From contig CAMAWU010000006.1 in assembly GCA_945862025.1 (NCBI GenBank), forward strand, positions 1 to 48,784: a stretch of DNA of 48,784 bases, read 5' to 3'. Made by a program: the position numbers and the translations under genes. Positions 36,537 through 46,157 of this stretch are shown here, piece by piece. The notes under the pieces are model-generated. The model saw only the letters and a program-made list of their open reading frames with translations. It ran no database searches and was not told the DNA's origin. Each line of letters begins with the position of its first letter. Position 1 is the first letter of the stretch. Source of the DNA: Ferrithrix thermotolerans DSM 19514. Lineage in GTDB: Bacteria > Actinomycetota > Acidimicrobiia > Acidimicrobiales > Ilumatobacteraceae.

Positions 36537-37874
36537 ATGATCGAACAGCAGCGTGATTATGTATTGCGAACTGTTGAAGAACGTGGCATTCGCTTGGTTC
36601 GCCTGTGGTTCACAGACGTTCTCGGAAATTTAAAAAGTTTTGCAATCAGTCCGGCCGAAATGGAGAATGCACTCAATGACGGCATGATTTTTGACGGCTC
36701 GGCGATTGATGGCTTTAGTCGTGTGCAAGAAAGTGATGTGCTTGCACTTCCAGATGCCAACACATTTGAAGTTCTTCCTTGGGTTGACCCAAAAGGTGCA
36801 GAGGCTCGAGTGTTTTGTGACGTCGCGAAATTAGATGGCACACCGTTTGATGGGGACCCGCGCCAAGTTTTACGGCGCAACTTGAACAATGCGCGCGAAC
36901 TTGGCTACCAGTTCTATGTCGCACCAGACATTGAATATTTCTATTTTGATCCTCCGGCAGTTGATTCACGACCTGTTCCACTTGACGAAGGTGGCTTCTT
37001 CGATTTAACAAGCACCGACATCACGAGTTCGCTACGCAAAGAAACAATTCGCACATTAGAAACAATGAGTATCCCAGTTGAGTACAGCTTTCACGAAGAC
37101 GCCCCTAGTCAACATGAAATCGATCTGCGCCACACCGATGCATTGACAATGGCAGACAGTGTGATGACTTTTCGTTTGGTCGTTAAAGAAATCGCTGCGC
37201 TCCACAATGTGCATGCAACTTTCATGCCTAAGCCACTTGAAGGTGTTCAAGGTTCTGGGATGCACTTGCACTTGAGTCTGTTCAAAGATGAGCAGAATGC
37301 ATTTCATGATGCCGATGATCCATACAACTTGTCGCAAACAGCAAAACAATTCATGGCTGGACTGCTGCGTCATGCCGCAGAAATAACAGCGATAACAAAT
37401 CAGACCGTGAATAGTTACAAACGACTTGTGCCAGGTTTTGAAGCACCCGTACATATTTCGTGGGCGCGAAATAACCGCAGCGGTTTAATTCGCGTTCCGA
37501 TTCAAAAGCGCAATAGCGAGAACGCAACTCGAATTGAATATCGTTCACCTGACCCAGCGTGCAACCCTTATCTCGCATTCTCGGTGATCCTTGCTGCTGG
37601 CTTGCGCGGAATAAAAGAGGGTTACGAACTTCCACAAGAAGCTGACGCCAATCTTTTCGAAATGGGCGATGACATGTTGGCGAAACTTGGCATAGAACAA
37701 CTTCCTCAATCAATGTCTGATGCATTGCGCGTAATGGAGCGCTCAGAACTTGTTGCCGATGCACTTGGAGATCACATCTTTGAATGGTTCTTAAGAAATA
37801 AGCGTGCAGAGTGGCGCGGTTACAAAACGCACATCAGTCAGTACGAACTAAATCGCTATCTGCGCTCACTTTGA
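36537..37874 (+). CDS. glnA: Glutamine synthetase type I
   Basis: LWFTDVLGNLKSFAI, FDGSAIDGF, APDIEYFYF, EDAPSQHEIDLRH, MPKPLEGVQGSGMHLHLSLF, RIEYRSPDPACNPYLAFS; 445 aa. Confidence 0.93.
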   Translation: MIEQQRDYVLRTVEERGIRLVRLWFTDVLGNLKSFAISPAEMENALNDGMIFDGSAIDGFSRVQESDVLALPDANTFEVLPWVDPKGAEARVFCDVAKLDGTPFDGDPRQVLRRNLNNARELGYQFYVAPDIEYFYFDPPAVDSRPVPLDEGGFFDLTSTDITSSLRKETIRTLETMSIPVEYSFHEDAPSQHEIDLRHTDALTMADSVMTFRLVVKEIAALHNVHATFMPKPLEGVQGSGMHLHLSLFKDEQNAFHDADDPYNLSQTAKQFMAGLLRHAAEITAITNQTVNSYKRLVPGFEAPVHISWARNNRSGLIRVPIQKRNSENATRIEYRSPDPACNPYLAFSVILAAGLRGIKEGYELPQEADANLFEMGDDMLAKLGIEQLPQSMSDALRVMERSELVADALGDHIFEWFLRNKRAEWRGYKTHISQYELNRYLRSL

Positions 37875-37881
37875 GAAGAAA

Positions 37882-38574
37882 ATGACTAACGACGCGACTC
37901 GACTTCTTGCTGTATTTCCTGATCCTGCGCCGATAGACGTTGCTCGAACTTTAGACCTCTCTGGGTATTTGTGGAAGGCAGTCAAAAATAATGACGCAAT
38001 TGGCCAACTTGAACCAGCAAACGGTTGGGCAGGGGCCGTCGTTGAATGCAGTGAAGATCCTGAAGCCGGATGGGCGATGTGTCGCGCGCTTCGCCGACGC
38101 GAGTTGCCGGTTACTCGAATAATTGTTCTCGTCAGTGGCGCACAACTTGCAGATCTTGAAATGCGTGACGATCTGTTTGATGACTTTTGCCTTGCGCCGA
38201 TTCATCCGCGTGAACTTGACTCACGTCTGAGGCATCTTTTCTACACAGAGTTATCTGTATCGCGAGAATCGTTAATTGAATACGGCGGCCTGGTGCTCAA
38301 CACCGAAACATATCAAGCAACATTTAGTGGCAACCCCCTTGACCTGACATATATGGAGTACGAGTTGCTCAAATTCTTGGCGCAAAACCCTGGCAAAGTT
38401 TTTAGCCGCGAGATTTTGCTATCGCGTGTTTGGGGATACGAGTATTACGGTGGTGCTCGCACGGTAGACGTTCACATTCGTCGGTTGCGTGCAAAATTAG
38501 GTGAAGAGCACGCCAATCTGATCGAAACTGTGCGCAGTGTTGGATACAGGTTCGGGCAATCTAAGTGGAGCTAA
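37882..38574 (+). CDS. glnR: OmpR-family orphan response regulator, GlnR-like
   Basis: C-terminal winged helix LTYMEYELLKFLAQNPGKVFSREILLSRVWGYEYYGGARTVDVHIRRLRAKLG...SVGYRF; N-terminal receiver-like domain without a canonical phosphoacceptor region; follows glutamine synthetase genes. Confidence 0.75.
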   Translation: MTNDATRLLAVFPDPAPIDVARTLDLSGYLWKAVKNNDAIGQLEPANGWAGAVVECSEDPEAGWAMCRALRRRELPVTRIIVLVSGAQLADLEMRDDLFDDFCLAPIHPRELDSRLRHLFYTELSVSRESLIEYGGLVLNTETYQATFSGNPLDLTYMEYELLKFLAQNPGKVFSREILLSRVWGYEYYGGARTVDVHIRRLRAKLGEEHANLIETVRSVGYRFGQSKWS

Positions 38575-39149
38575 AAAATACTGTTGAATAACGACAGAAT
38601 TCCGAAAATGATGAAGAATACGCTCGCTGCGCGTTGAACCAGTTGCAATTTAACTTTTCGTTGCAACCAGGCACCGGCCGCAACAGCAATAGCCGACACT
38701 GTGCACAACGCAGTCGCAGCACCAATCGCAACACCAAGTGAATCACCAGTTCTAACAGCAAAACCAACTGTCGCAAGTTGCGTCAAGTCTGCAAACTCGG
38801 CTACCAAAATTGCCGAAGTCGAAATATATACGACTTGAAAAAAATTTCGTGAGACTTTTATTTCGTCTTGCTTTTCTTGTTTATCTCGGGACGAACGAAA
38901 CATCAAAATACCTGATCCTAAAAACACAAAACCTACGACGGCATGAATAGGTCTTTCTGGCAATTTTGAAAGTGCTGATCCAAATAAAACTGCGACTGTG
39001 ACATGAGTGCAGTAGCCAATGCTCACACCAATCCAAACCGCTAGTGGTCGGCGCATACGAGTTGAAAGCATCAAAGTTGCAAACATTGTTTTATCGGGGA
39101 GTTCAGCTAAGAAAATCGCCACAAACACCAGCACCGCATTACTCAGCAT
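38571..39149 (-). CDS. TMEM165/GDT1 (UPF0016) family cation transporter
   Basis: IFLAELPDKTMFATLMLSTR and AEFADLTQLATVGFAVRT paired E-x-G/A-D-K/L-T motifs. Confidence 0.88.
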   Translation of the reverse strand: MLSNAVLVFVAIFLAELPDKTMFATLMLSTRMRRPLAVWIGVSIGYCTHVTVAVLFGSALSKLPERPIHAVVGFVFLGSGILMFRSSRDKQEKQDEIKVSRNFFQVVYISTSAILVAEFADLTQLATVGFAVRTGDSLGVAIGAATALCTVSAIAVAAGAWLQRKVKLQLVQRAASVFFIIFGILSLFNSIF

Positions 39150-39242
39150 TAGGCAATTTTACGTGAAAACAATGGCGATACGAAAACAAATGAAAACTCA
39201 AAAACTGACTCAACCGAGTTTTTCTAAGCGAGACTATAAGAA

Positions 39243-41540
39243 GTGGCACCGACTAAAACTTCAGTTACACAAGTTGATTTAAGCCTGACGGGTATGTCGT
39301 GCAATGCCTGCGCCACCTCAATTGAAAAAGGTTTAAACAAACTCGACAGTGTAACCGCAACGGTAAATTTTGCGACAGAGTCAGCGCGCATCAAAATCGA
39401 ATCAACGTCGATTCTCCCTAGCGCATTGATTGATACAGTCACTGCACTTGGTTATGGTGCTCGCCTGCTGGCAGACACAACTCCCGAAATGCTAGAAACC
39501 GAAAACAACGACCGAGTCGCAATGTTGTTGACGCGACTGACCGCTTCAAGTCTGCTCGCACTTCCTGTTGTGTTGTTATCAATGGTCTCCAATTTAGAGT
39601 TTCGAAATTGGCAGTGGCTTGCACTTGCACTTAGCGCTCCAGTGGTGACTTGGGGTGCGTGGCCGTTTCATCGTGCTGCCCTGATGAATGCGCGTCATCG
39701 CTCAACAACAATGGACACACTAATTTCAATCGGTGTTTTTGCATCAACAGCATGGTCAGTTTGGGCAATTATCTGGGGCGATGCAGTTGAAAATATTTAT
39801 CGTGGTTCGGCACATTCAACGAACATGACAAGTATGACGATGAAATCTGGAGACAGCACTCATATTTATTTAGAGGTTGCTGTTGCCGTCACCGTGTTCT
39901 TGCTCGCAGGAAGATACTTTGAGGCTCGAGCAAAAAATCGCGCAGGTGATGCATTGCGTTCTTTGCTCGCACTCAATGCCCGCACTGCAACAGTTCTTCG
40001 TGACTCAGAAGAACACACGATTGATGCAGCCCAAGTTCGTGTTGATGATCTATTGGTTGTGCGGCCCGGTGAAATAATTCCAGCCGATGGTGTCGTCGTT
40101 GAAGGTAATTCATCCTTAGATGTTTCAATGTTGACTGGCGAAAGCGTGCCGACTGATGTTGCCCCAGGCAGCACGGTTACTGGCACAACAGTAAATCTCA
40201 CGGGGCGACTGATTATTCGTGCTACTCGAGTTGGTGCAGAAACAACATTTGCCCAAATCACTCGGCTGGTGCGCGATGCACAGACAACAAAAGCGCCAGT
40301 TCAAAGACTTGCAGACCGAGTTAGCGGGGTGTTCGTGCCGACCGTTATTGGTTTGTCATTTGCGACATTTATCGCATGGTATATCTGGGGTACATCCACG
40401 ACTAATGCTTTTACTTCAGCGGTCGCAGTATTAATTATCGCTTGCCCTTGTGCCCTCGGACTCGCAACGCCAACTGCGTTGATGGTCGGCAGTGGCCGTG
40501 CCGCGCAAATGGGCATCGTGATTAAAGGTGTTGATGTTTTGCAAAGCACACGACGCATTGACACCGTTGTGTTTGACAAAACTGGAACGATCACAACAGG
40601 TGTGATGCAGCTAATTGACGTTGTCGTTGCATCGGGCGCAAATCGCAGCGAGGTTCTCAAGTTGGCAGGCGCACTTGAACATGCAAGTGAACATCCAGTT
40701 GCCCGAGCCATTGCCAATGCTGCTCGCAAAGAATTTGGCACATTGCCAAATGTCAGTGAGTTTGTTTCATCGCCTGGCATGGGCACTTCTGGAATTGTCG
40801 ACGGGCACAAGATTATGGTTGGGCGTGAATCTTTGTTTAGCAAGACTCTTGTAATTATCCCGGCAGATCTTCGTGAATCTCTTGCGCGCGCGCGAAACGG
40901 TGGCAATACGGCCGTGTTAGTCGTAATTGATGGAGCAGTGAAAGCAGTTTGCGTTGTTGCTGATCAACCAAAATCGTCTAGCGCAACGGCTATCGCCGAA
41001 CTTCGTAAACTTGGCCTGCGTCCTATTTTGCTAACTGGAGACAATCATGCAACTGCAGTTGCAATCGCTCAACAAGTCGGCATTGAGGCCGACGATCAAC
41101 AAGTGATTGCTGGTGTTCTTCCAGACGAAAAGGTTCGCGTTGTCTCGGATTTACAACAACGCGGTTATGCAGTTGCGATGGTTGGCGACGGAGTGAATGA
41201 TGCTGCGGCACTAGCCCAGGCAGATGTTGGAATAGCAATGGGAACTGGAACAGATGTTGCGATGCATGCCAGCGATCTGACAATTGTGAGTGGAGATTTA
41301 AGATTGGTTGCCGATGCGATTTTGCTCTCACGCGCAACATTACGCACGATTACCGCAAATGTTTTTTGGGCATTTGCATACAACACCGCTGCTATTCCAC
41401 TTGCGGCGCTCGGATATTTAAATCCGATGTGGGCTGGGTTAGCAATGGCATTTTCAAGTATTTTTGTAGTGACAAACAGTTTGCGATTACGCACAACCAA
41501 ACTCACACAGCACACCGCGTTCGTACACGCAACTCGCTAA
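39243..41540 (+). CDS. copA: Heavy-metal (copper-type) P1B ATPase
   Basis: GMSCNACATSIEKGLNKL (HMA domain), CPCALGLATP, DKTGTIT, MVGDGVNDAAALAQADVGIAMG. Confidence 0.92.
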   Translation: MAPTKTSVTQVDLSLTGMSCNACATSIEKGLNKLDSVTATVNFATESARIKIESTSILPSALIDTVTALGYGARLLADTTPEMLETENNDRVAMLLTRLTASSLLALPVVLLSMVSNLEFRNWQWLALALSAPVVTWGAWPFHRAALMNARHRSTTMDTLISIGVFASTAWSVWAIIWGDAVENIYRGSAHSTNMTSMTMKSGDSTHIYLEVAVAVTVFLLAGRYFEARAKNRAGDALRSLLALNARTATVLRDSEEHTIDAAQVRVDDLLVVRPGEIIPADGVVVEGNSSLDVSMLTGESVPTDVAPGSTVTGTTVNLTGRLIIRATRVGAETTFAQITRLVRDAQTTKAPVQRLADRVSGVFVPTVIGLSFATFIAWYIWGTSTTNAFTSAVAVLIIACPCALGLATPTALMVGSGRAAQMGIVIKGVDVLQSTRRIDTVVFDKTGTITTGVMQLIDVVVASGANRSEVLKLAGALEHASEHPVARAIANAARKEFGTLPNVSEFVSSPGMGTSGIVDGHKIMVGRESLFSKTLVIIPADLRESLARARNGGNTAVLVVIDGAVKAVCVVADQPKSSSATAIAELRKLGLRPILLTGDNHATAVAIAQQVGIEADDQQVIAGVLPDEKVRVVSDLQQRGYAVAMVGDGVNDAAALAQADVGIAMGTGTDVAMHASDLTIVSGDLRLVADAILLSRATLRTITANVFWAFAYNTAAIPLAALGYLNPMWAGLAMAFSSIFVVTNSLRLRTTKLTQHTAFVHATR

Positions 41541-42369
41541 TCGCCTTAGCCCGCCAGGCTCGCGCTGTGCGTTCTGCAACTCCATATCGCATAGCGATTG
41601 CTGACGCATTTTCGCCACTTGCAACTGCGCGCAAAATCGCAATGTGTTTTGGATTGATCCCTTGTGCCAATGCAACTGCAATTAGTTTGTCTAGGTTTAC
41701 CTCGTCGTCAAACTCATCTTGTGGTGCAATAAGTAATTCACTAAGTACAAATGGATCAATCGGAATCACTTTGTAACGCTTCGAACGATTGCCATCTACA
41801 AATGCGTAATATTCGCTGTCACGCACCAGATTTGCAGCAACCTTATTTGATCGCCGATGCCACGGATATTTTCGAATCACTCCCCATGCGCTGGGCAAAA
41901 CATCGGCAATTGCTGTATCGATTCCACCTTCAACAATCCGACCGCGGCGTCGTGCAATCGCCAATAGCGGTGGCAAAATTCTTTGTAAAACAATTCGCGC
42001 CGCCAACTCGTCACTAGTCGCCTGCTTAACTAATAGCCATAAGTATTGATCGCCTTGCGAATCATCTCGAGCGGTATTGAAGCCGGCACGAACTAAAACT
42101 TCGTCTAGATGAGTGACTCTCGGGCCCGGCAAAGACCATGAATTAACGATTTCAAGCTCTCTGTTTCGCACACTGATGACTTGCCATTCTCTTATCAATC
42201 GCGAAATAGGACTAGCCGGCCTTTGCGCAATGCCTGGGCTCCATACCAGCGCTGGTTGATCTGTCTTTAATTGTTGATGAGTTGTGGTGAGTTGTGTCAT
42301 GCACAACATCGTGCGAAATAGCACCACCGCAACTCGCCCGTGAAGTCTCACCGAAACTCTCACTGCCAA
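41503..42369 (-). CDS. Sigma-70 region 4-like / HTH DNA-binding protein
   Basis: C-terminal HTH GINPKHIAILRAVASGENASAIAMRYGVAERTARAWRAKAISELR; 288 aa, alternative ATG starts at 42309 and 42300. Confidence 0.6.
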   Translation of the reverse strand: MAVRVSVRLHGRVAVVLFRTMLCMTQLTTTHQQLKTDQPALVWSPGIAQRPASPISRLIREWQVISVRNRELEIVNSWSLPGPRVTHLDEVLVRAGFNTARDDSQGDQYLWLLVKQATSDELAARIVLQRILPPLLAIARRRGRIVEGGIDTAIADVLPSAWGVIRKYPWHRRSNKVAANLVRDSEYYAFVDGNRSKRYKVIPIDPFVLSELLIAPQDEFDDEVNLDKLIAVALAQGINPKHIAILRAVASGENASAIAMRYGVAERTARAWRAKAISELRVRTRCAV

Positions 42370-42391
42370 AAACTTCTAACTTAAAGCAAAT

Positions 42392-43276
42392 TTAAGGAAT
42401 ACCGATATTTCCATTCTGGATATTTTTTATAATCAAAGGTAGTTTTTCTCTTAGCAAAACCTTGGGTTTCCATCCAACAAGATTGAAAGCCTTCGAAATA
42501 TCAAAAGCAAAACCAAAGTCTCCGCCGTCTGAACTGATGACCTTTACATTTGGGTCTACTAACTTTACAAACTCATTTAGGGAAAGCAGATTTTCGGTGC
42601 CACCACCTGCATTAATTTTTTGTCCAAAAACTTTATTTTCAAATAATTGCTCAATTAACTGTCCTAGGTCATCAACGTGAAGTGGATCACGAAATTGCAA
42701 TCCACCGCGAGGCAGGGTAATTTCACCACTATTTATAGTCTTTTTTACGAGTGGTGTAATCCATCCAGTTATCCGATTTTCGAAGTTGGTGTAGCCAGTG
42801 GTCAAACGAATAATATTGCTCTTCGGGTGCGACTCAGAAATAAATTCTGCCACAAGCTTAGATTTCCCATAAAAATTAGTTGGAGCAAATGGAAAGTCCT
42901 CGTTCACCAGAAATTTTGGTCGGTAACCAGAATCCGTAATTATGACATCGTTCAAACCATAGACAGTACCAAATACTTCTCTAGTGGATAATTGAAACCA
43001 AGCTATTTCACTATTAGTTAAAATGTTCGCGAGGTGTCTTGCACCGTTAACTGTTACGTGCTCTGTCACGGTATTGATTTGATAATTCAACGACCCGCGA
43101 GCATCAATTACGGCTAGATTTATAATTGCATCAATTTTATTTTTGTCTAAAAAATCTCGCGTGAGACTATATATATCTTCTTCTTTATCCCAGCCAATTA
43201 CTTTGTGATTCTTGATTAGATAATGATGTAGCCCTAGACCAAGATATCCACGATGACCGATCAGCACAATATTCAT
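42392..43276 (-). CDS. NAD-dependent epimerase/dehydratase (extended SDR)
   Basis: MNIVLIGHRGYLGLGLHHYL, FYGKSKLVAEF, RDPLHVDDLGQLIEQL. Confidence 0.85.
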   Translation of the reverse strand: MNIVLIGHRGYLGLGLHHYLIKNHKVIGWDKEEDIYSLTRDFLDKNKIDAIINLAVIDARGSLNYQINTVTEHVTVNGARHLANILTNSEIAWFQLSTREVFGTVYGLNDVIITDSGYRPKFLVNEDFPFAPTNFYGKSKLVAEFISESHPKSNIIRLTTGYTNFENRITGWITPLVKKTINSGEITLPRGGLQFRDPLHVDDLGQLIEQLFENKVFGQKINAGGGTENLLSLNEFVKLVDPNVKVISSDGGDFGFAFDISKAFNLVGWKPKVLLREKLPLIIKNIQNGNIGIP

Positions 43277-44034
43277 TATTTCCCCGCTCCATCAACTGCG
43301 ATAATACTTCCAGCCATAAATGACGCTTGATCTGAACAGAGAAGTGCGACAGCGGGAGCAATATCTTCTGGCTGACCCAGCCTTCCAGTCGGTAAATCTT
43401 GGTCTAAGTATTTTTTCAGGGCCGCAGGGTCTTCATTTCTAAGTTTTGCGAAATAACGCCCCTCTGTGTAGATTGCTCCAGGAGCAACTGCCGAGACGAT
43501 CACATTATGTTTGGCCACCTGGCGACTCAGAGTCTTGATATAGCCATCTAATGCACATTTTGCGGAAACATACGGTGCGTTTCCGCTGTAAGTAGTGGTC
43601 GACAACGTAGAGAGGTGCACTATTCTTCCCCACTTATTTTTAATCATTGCGGGAACGAATTCACAATTCAACTCATGACCAATACCAACATTCAGTTGCC
43701 AAACTCGTTGCCAGTCTTCGGTTGACGCAAATATATTTGAAATTCCAAGTGACCCGCCAAGGTTGTGAACGATTATCTCTGGGTTCAAACCATTCTCATT
43801 AATCTCAGCAATCAAGGATGCTGGGCCGGTTGGCGACATTAAATCAATCACGAAACAATGATGCTCGACACCAGTAGCCGAAATTTCTTTGCGTAAAGTT
43901 TCAAGTTCTCCAGCAGAACGCGCCACAAGGAGCATCGTCGCGCCTTCGTTAGCGAGACCAACCGAAATTCCTCGACCAATACCTTTGCTCGCCCCAGTTA
44001 CCAAGGCAACTCTATTTTTAATACCTAAATCCAT
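43276..44034 (-). CDS. SDR-family oxidoreductase (3-oxoacyl-ACP reductase-like)
   Basis: VALVTGASKGIGRGISVGLANEG, VHNLGGSLG, APYVSAKCALDGYIKTLS, GQPEDIAPAVALLCSDQASFMAGSIIAVDGA. Confidence 0.9.
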   Translation of the reverse strand: MDLGIKNRVALVTGASKGIGRGISVGLANEGATMLLVARSAGELETLRKEISATGVEHHCFVIDLMSPTGPASLIAEINENGLNPEIIVHNLGGSLGISNIFASTEDWQRVWQLNVGIGHELNCEFVPAMIKNKWGRIVHLSTLSTTTYSGNAPYVSAKCALDGYIKTLSRQVAKHNVIVSAVAPGAIYTEGRYFAKLRNEDPAALKKYLDQDLPTGRLGQPEDIAPAVALLCSDQASFMAGSIIAVDGAGK

Positions 44035-44102
44035 GCCTGTAAGATATCTGATTAGTAGTAGCTTCGCGTTGTTTCTGAGATCTGATACTGCGCCATAATT
44101 GG

Positions 44103-44762
44103 ATGATGCGAATTACATTGCCATCAGGTACCCAATGCGAAATTGATAAAACTGTGACTAATCCGACAATGGGATTAGTTATTGCACCAGATATTTTTGG
44201 ACTACGAAAATTATTTGACGACCTTGTTTCGAGATTAGCCAAAGACTGGAATATGGCAGTTTGCGCTGTCGACCCATTTCCTGGTCACACTTTAGGTGCA
44301 GAGATTGAGCCTCGATTTGCTGCCGTGCCAACACTCAGTGATCAAACACATTTACGCGATCTACTTCAAGCCGCTGACGCACTTGGCACGCCGAGAGTTG
44401 GCTTAATGGGTTTTTGTATGGGTGGAATGTATTGCTTTAATTCTGCAGGCGCCGAGAGATTTCAAAAGATTGTTTCTTTCTATGGGATGATAAAACTTCC
44501 TGAAGGTTGGCGAAGCACAACACATGCTGAGCCCCTTGATTATTTGCACTCAGGTCATGCTGACCGAGTCTTGGCAATTATCGGCGGCAAAGACCCATAT
44601 ACGCCGGCTGCAGATGTTGCTGAATTAAAAGATGTCGGCGTACGCACCGAAATTTATCCAGATGCTGAGCACGGCTTTGCACACGATGCTTCGCGACCTG
44701 CGCATCGGGCACAAGACGCAATGAGTGCGTTTACTCACGCCCAAAATTGGCTGGTTAAATAG
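44103..44762 (+). CDS. Dienelactone hydrolase family protein
   Basis: LVIAPDIFGLRKLFDD, VGLMGFCMGGMYCFNSAG (Cys nucleophile), DAEHGFAHD. Confidence 0.88.
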   Translation: MMRITLPSGTQCEIDKTVTNPTMGLVIAPDIFGLRKLFDDLVSRLAKDWNMAVCAVDPFPGHTLGAEIEPRFAAVPTLSDQTHLRDLLQAADALGTPRVGLMGFCMGGMYCFNSAGAERFQKIVSFYGMIKLPEGWRSTTHAEPLDYLHSGHADRVLAIIGGKDPYTPAADVAELKDVGVRTEIYPDAEHGFAHDASRPAHRAQDAMSAFTHAQNWLVK

Positions 44763-44771
44763 CGCTGGCTC

Positions 44772-44795
44772 GCGCTAGTCACGACTCGCTAGCGC
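44772..44795. repeat. Inverted repeat between convergent genes, possible terminator
   Basis: GCGCTAG-tcacgactcg-CTAGCGC, embedded in GCGCTRGCTCGC-like repeated words. Confidence 0.35.
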
Positions 44796-45466
44796 TAGCT
44801 CGCACGAACGTCAAGTTTTGCGCGTGCCAAGATTCGGTATCGGCGATCGTGTTGTTCAAGCCACCCGAGCCTGATAAAACTTGCAATCGCTTTATTCACT
44901 CGTTCGCGAGATGCCCCGACCATTCCAGCAAGTTCTTCTTGAGTGATTGGCAAAACGAATTCATCTTTTCCACCTGATAACTCAAGTAGCCGTTTGGCGG
45001 TGCGACCAGTTACATCTAAAAATACGCTGTCGGAAAGAACTTCATCCATTATTCGTAACCGCGTGGCTAGCAACTTTGTAACTCCCCACAACATTTTAGG
45101 ATTCGACTGCAATGCACTACGCACCACCACGTAAGGAATCTCTAAGAGTGACGACGCCTCAATCGCCCGAGCCATTGCACTTCGCTTGCCGTCATCAAGT
45201 AACGCGAGTTCACCAAATAAGTCTCCGCGCTCCATTAGCGCAAGCATGCTCTCACGGCTATCTAATGGGCGGTTACCGATCACAATCGCGATTCGTCCTG
45301 ACAACACGATGTACATCGACTCTGGAGTATCGTCCTCCTTGAACAGCACATCCCCGCGTTGTAAATTTTTTACTTCGCCCTGTGCTGAAATTAAAGCAAG
45401 AACATCAGCGGATGTCTCTGCAAAAAACTCACTATCTGCAAGAAGTTGTTCGTGTGCCATTGACAC
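44795..45466 (-). CDS. Crp/Fnr family transcriptional regulator
   Basis: cNMP domain GDVLFKEDDTPESMYIVLSGRIAIVIG...GDLFGELALLDDGKRSAMARA; C-terminal HTH ITQEELAGMVGASRERVNKAIASFIRLGWLE. Confidence 0.92.
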   Translation of the reverse strand: MSMAHEQLLADSEFFAETSADVLALISAQGEVKNLQRGDVLFKEDDTPESMYIVLSGRIAIVIGNRPLDSRESMLALMERGDLFGELALLDDGKRSAMARAIEASSLLEIPYVVVRSALQSNPKMLWGVTKLLATRLRIMDEVLSDSVFLDVTGRTAKRLLELSGGKDEFVLPITQEELAGMVGASRERVNKAIASFIRLGWLEQHDRRYRILARAKLDVRAS

Positions 45467-45484
45467 TTGACGGTACTACCCTAA

Positions 45485-46147
45485 ATGGGCGTGAACACCA
45501 TGCCAACGCAAAGAGTTGGTGAGAAAATATGGACAATTGTCGTCGCCGCTGGTTCTGGCACCCGATTTGGTGGTGCGAAGCAATTTGAATTAATTAACGA
45601 TCGTCGAGTAGTCGACTGGGCAGTTGAAACCGCTCGTGCTGCAAGCGATGGCGTAATTGTAGTTTTACCAGCGACACACGCCGAACGCGAACATGGGGTG
45701 GTTGGCGGTGCGTCACGAAGTGCCTCGGTGCGGTGTGGTTTGGCCGCTGTTCCTGCAGATGCAACAATTATTTGTGTCCACGACGCTGCACGGCCATTTG
45801 CCTCTGAGTTTTTGTTTGATGAAGTTGTTGACGCGATTTGTGCTGGCGCCGACGGCGCGGTCCCGGGGTTGCCGGTTGTTGACACAATCAAATTTATTTC
45901 AAATGAAAACGTTGTGATCTCGACGCCAAATCGTGCTCAACTTGTAGCAGTACAAACACCACAAGCATTTCGTGCGAAAATATTGCGTGAGGCACACTCG
46001 ACGAATCCAGAAAGTACAGACGATGCCGCTTTGGTCGAGTCAAATGGTGGTCGCGTGGTCGTAGTTCATGGTGACCCACTTAATCGCAAGTTGACGACAC
46101 CAGAAGATATCAACTGGGCTCGCGCAATAACCCGTGGCGAAGTGTAA
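45485..46147 (+). CDS. ispD: 2-C-methyl-D-erythritol 4-phosphate cytidylyltransferase
   Basis: IVVAAGSGTRFGGAKQFELI, CVHDAARPFASE, AVQTPQAFRAKILREAH, TDDAALVESNGGRV. Confidence 0.93.
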   Translation: MGVNTMPTQRVGEKIWTIVVAAGSGTRFGGAKQFELINDRRVVDWAVETARAASDGVIVVLPATHAEREHGVVGGASRSASVRCGLAAVPADATIICVHDAARPFASEFLFDEVVDAICAGADGAVPGLPVVDTIKFISNENVVISTPNRAQLVAVQTPQAFRAKILREAHSTNPESTDDAALVESNGGRVVVVHGDPLNRKLTTPEDINWARAITRGEV

Positions 46148-46157
46148 GGATTCTGTC

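Noticed and set aside
40301-40906. 201-aa minus ORF inside copA
   Set aside because: Antisense to the conserved P-type ATPase catalytic core; no motif support.
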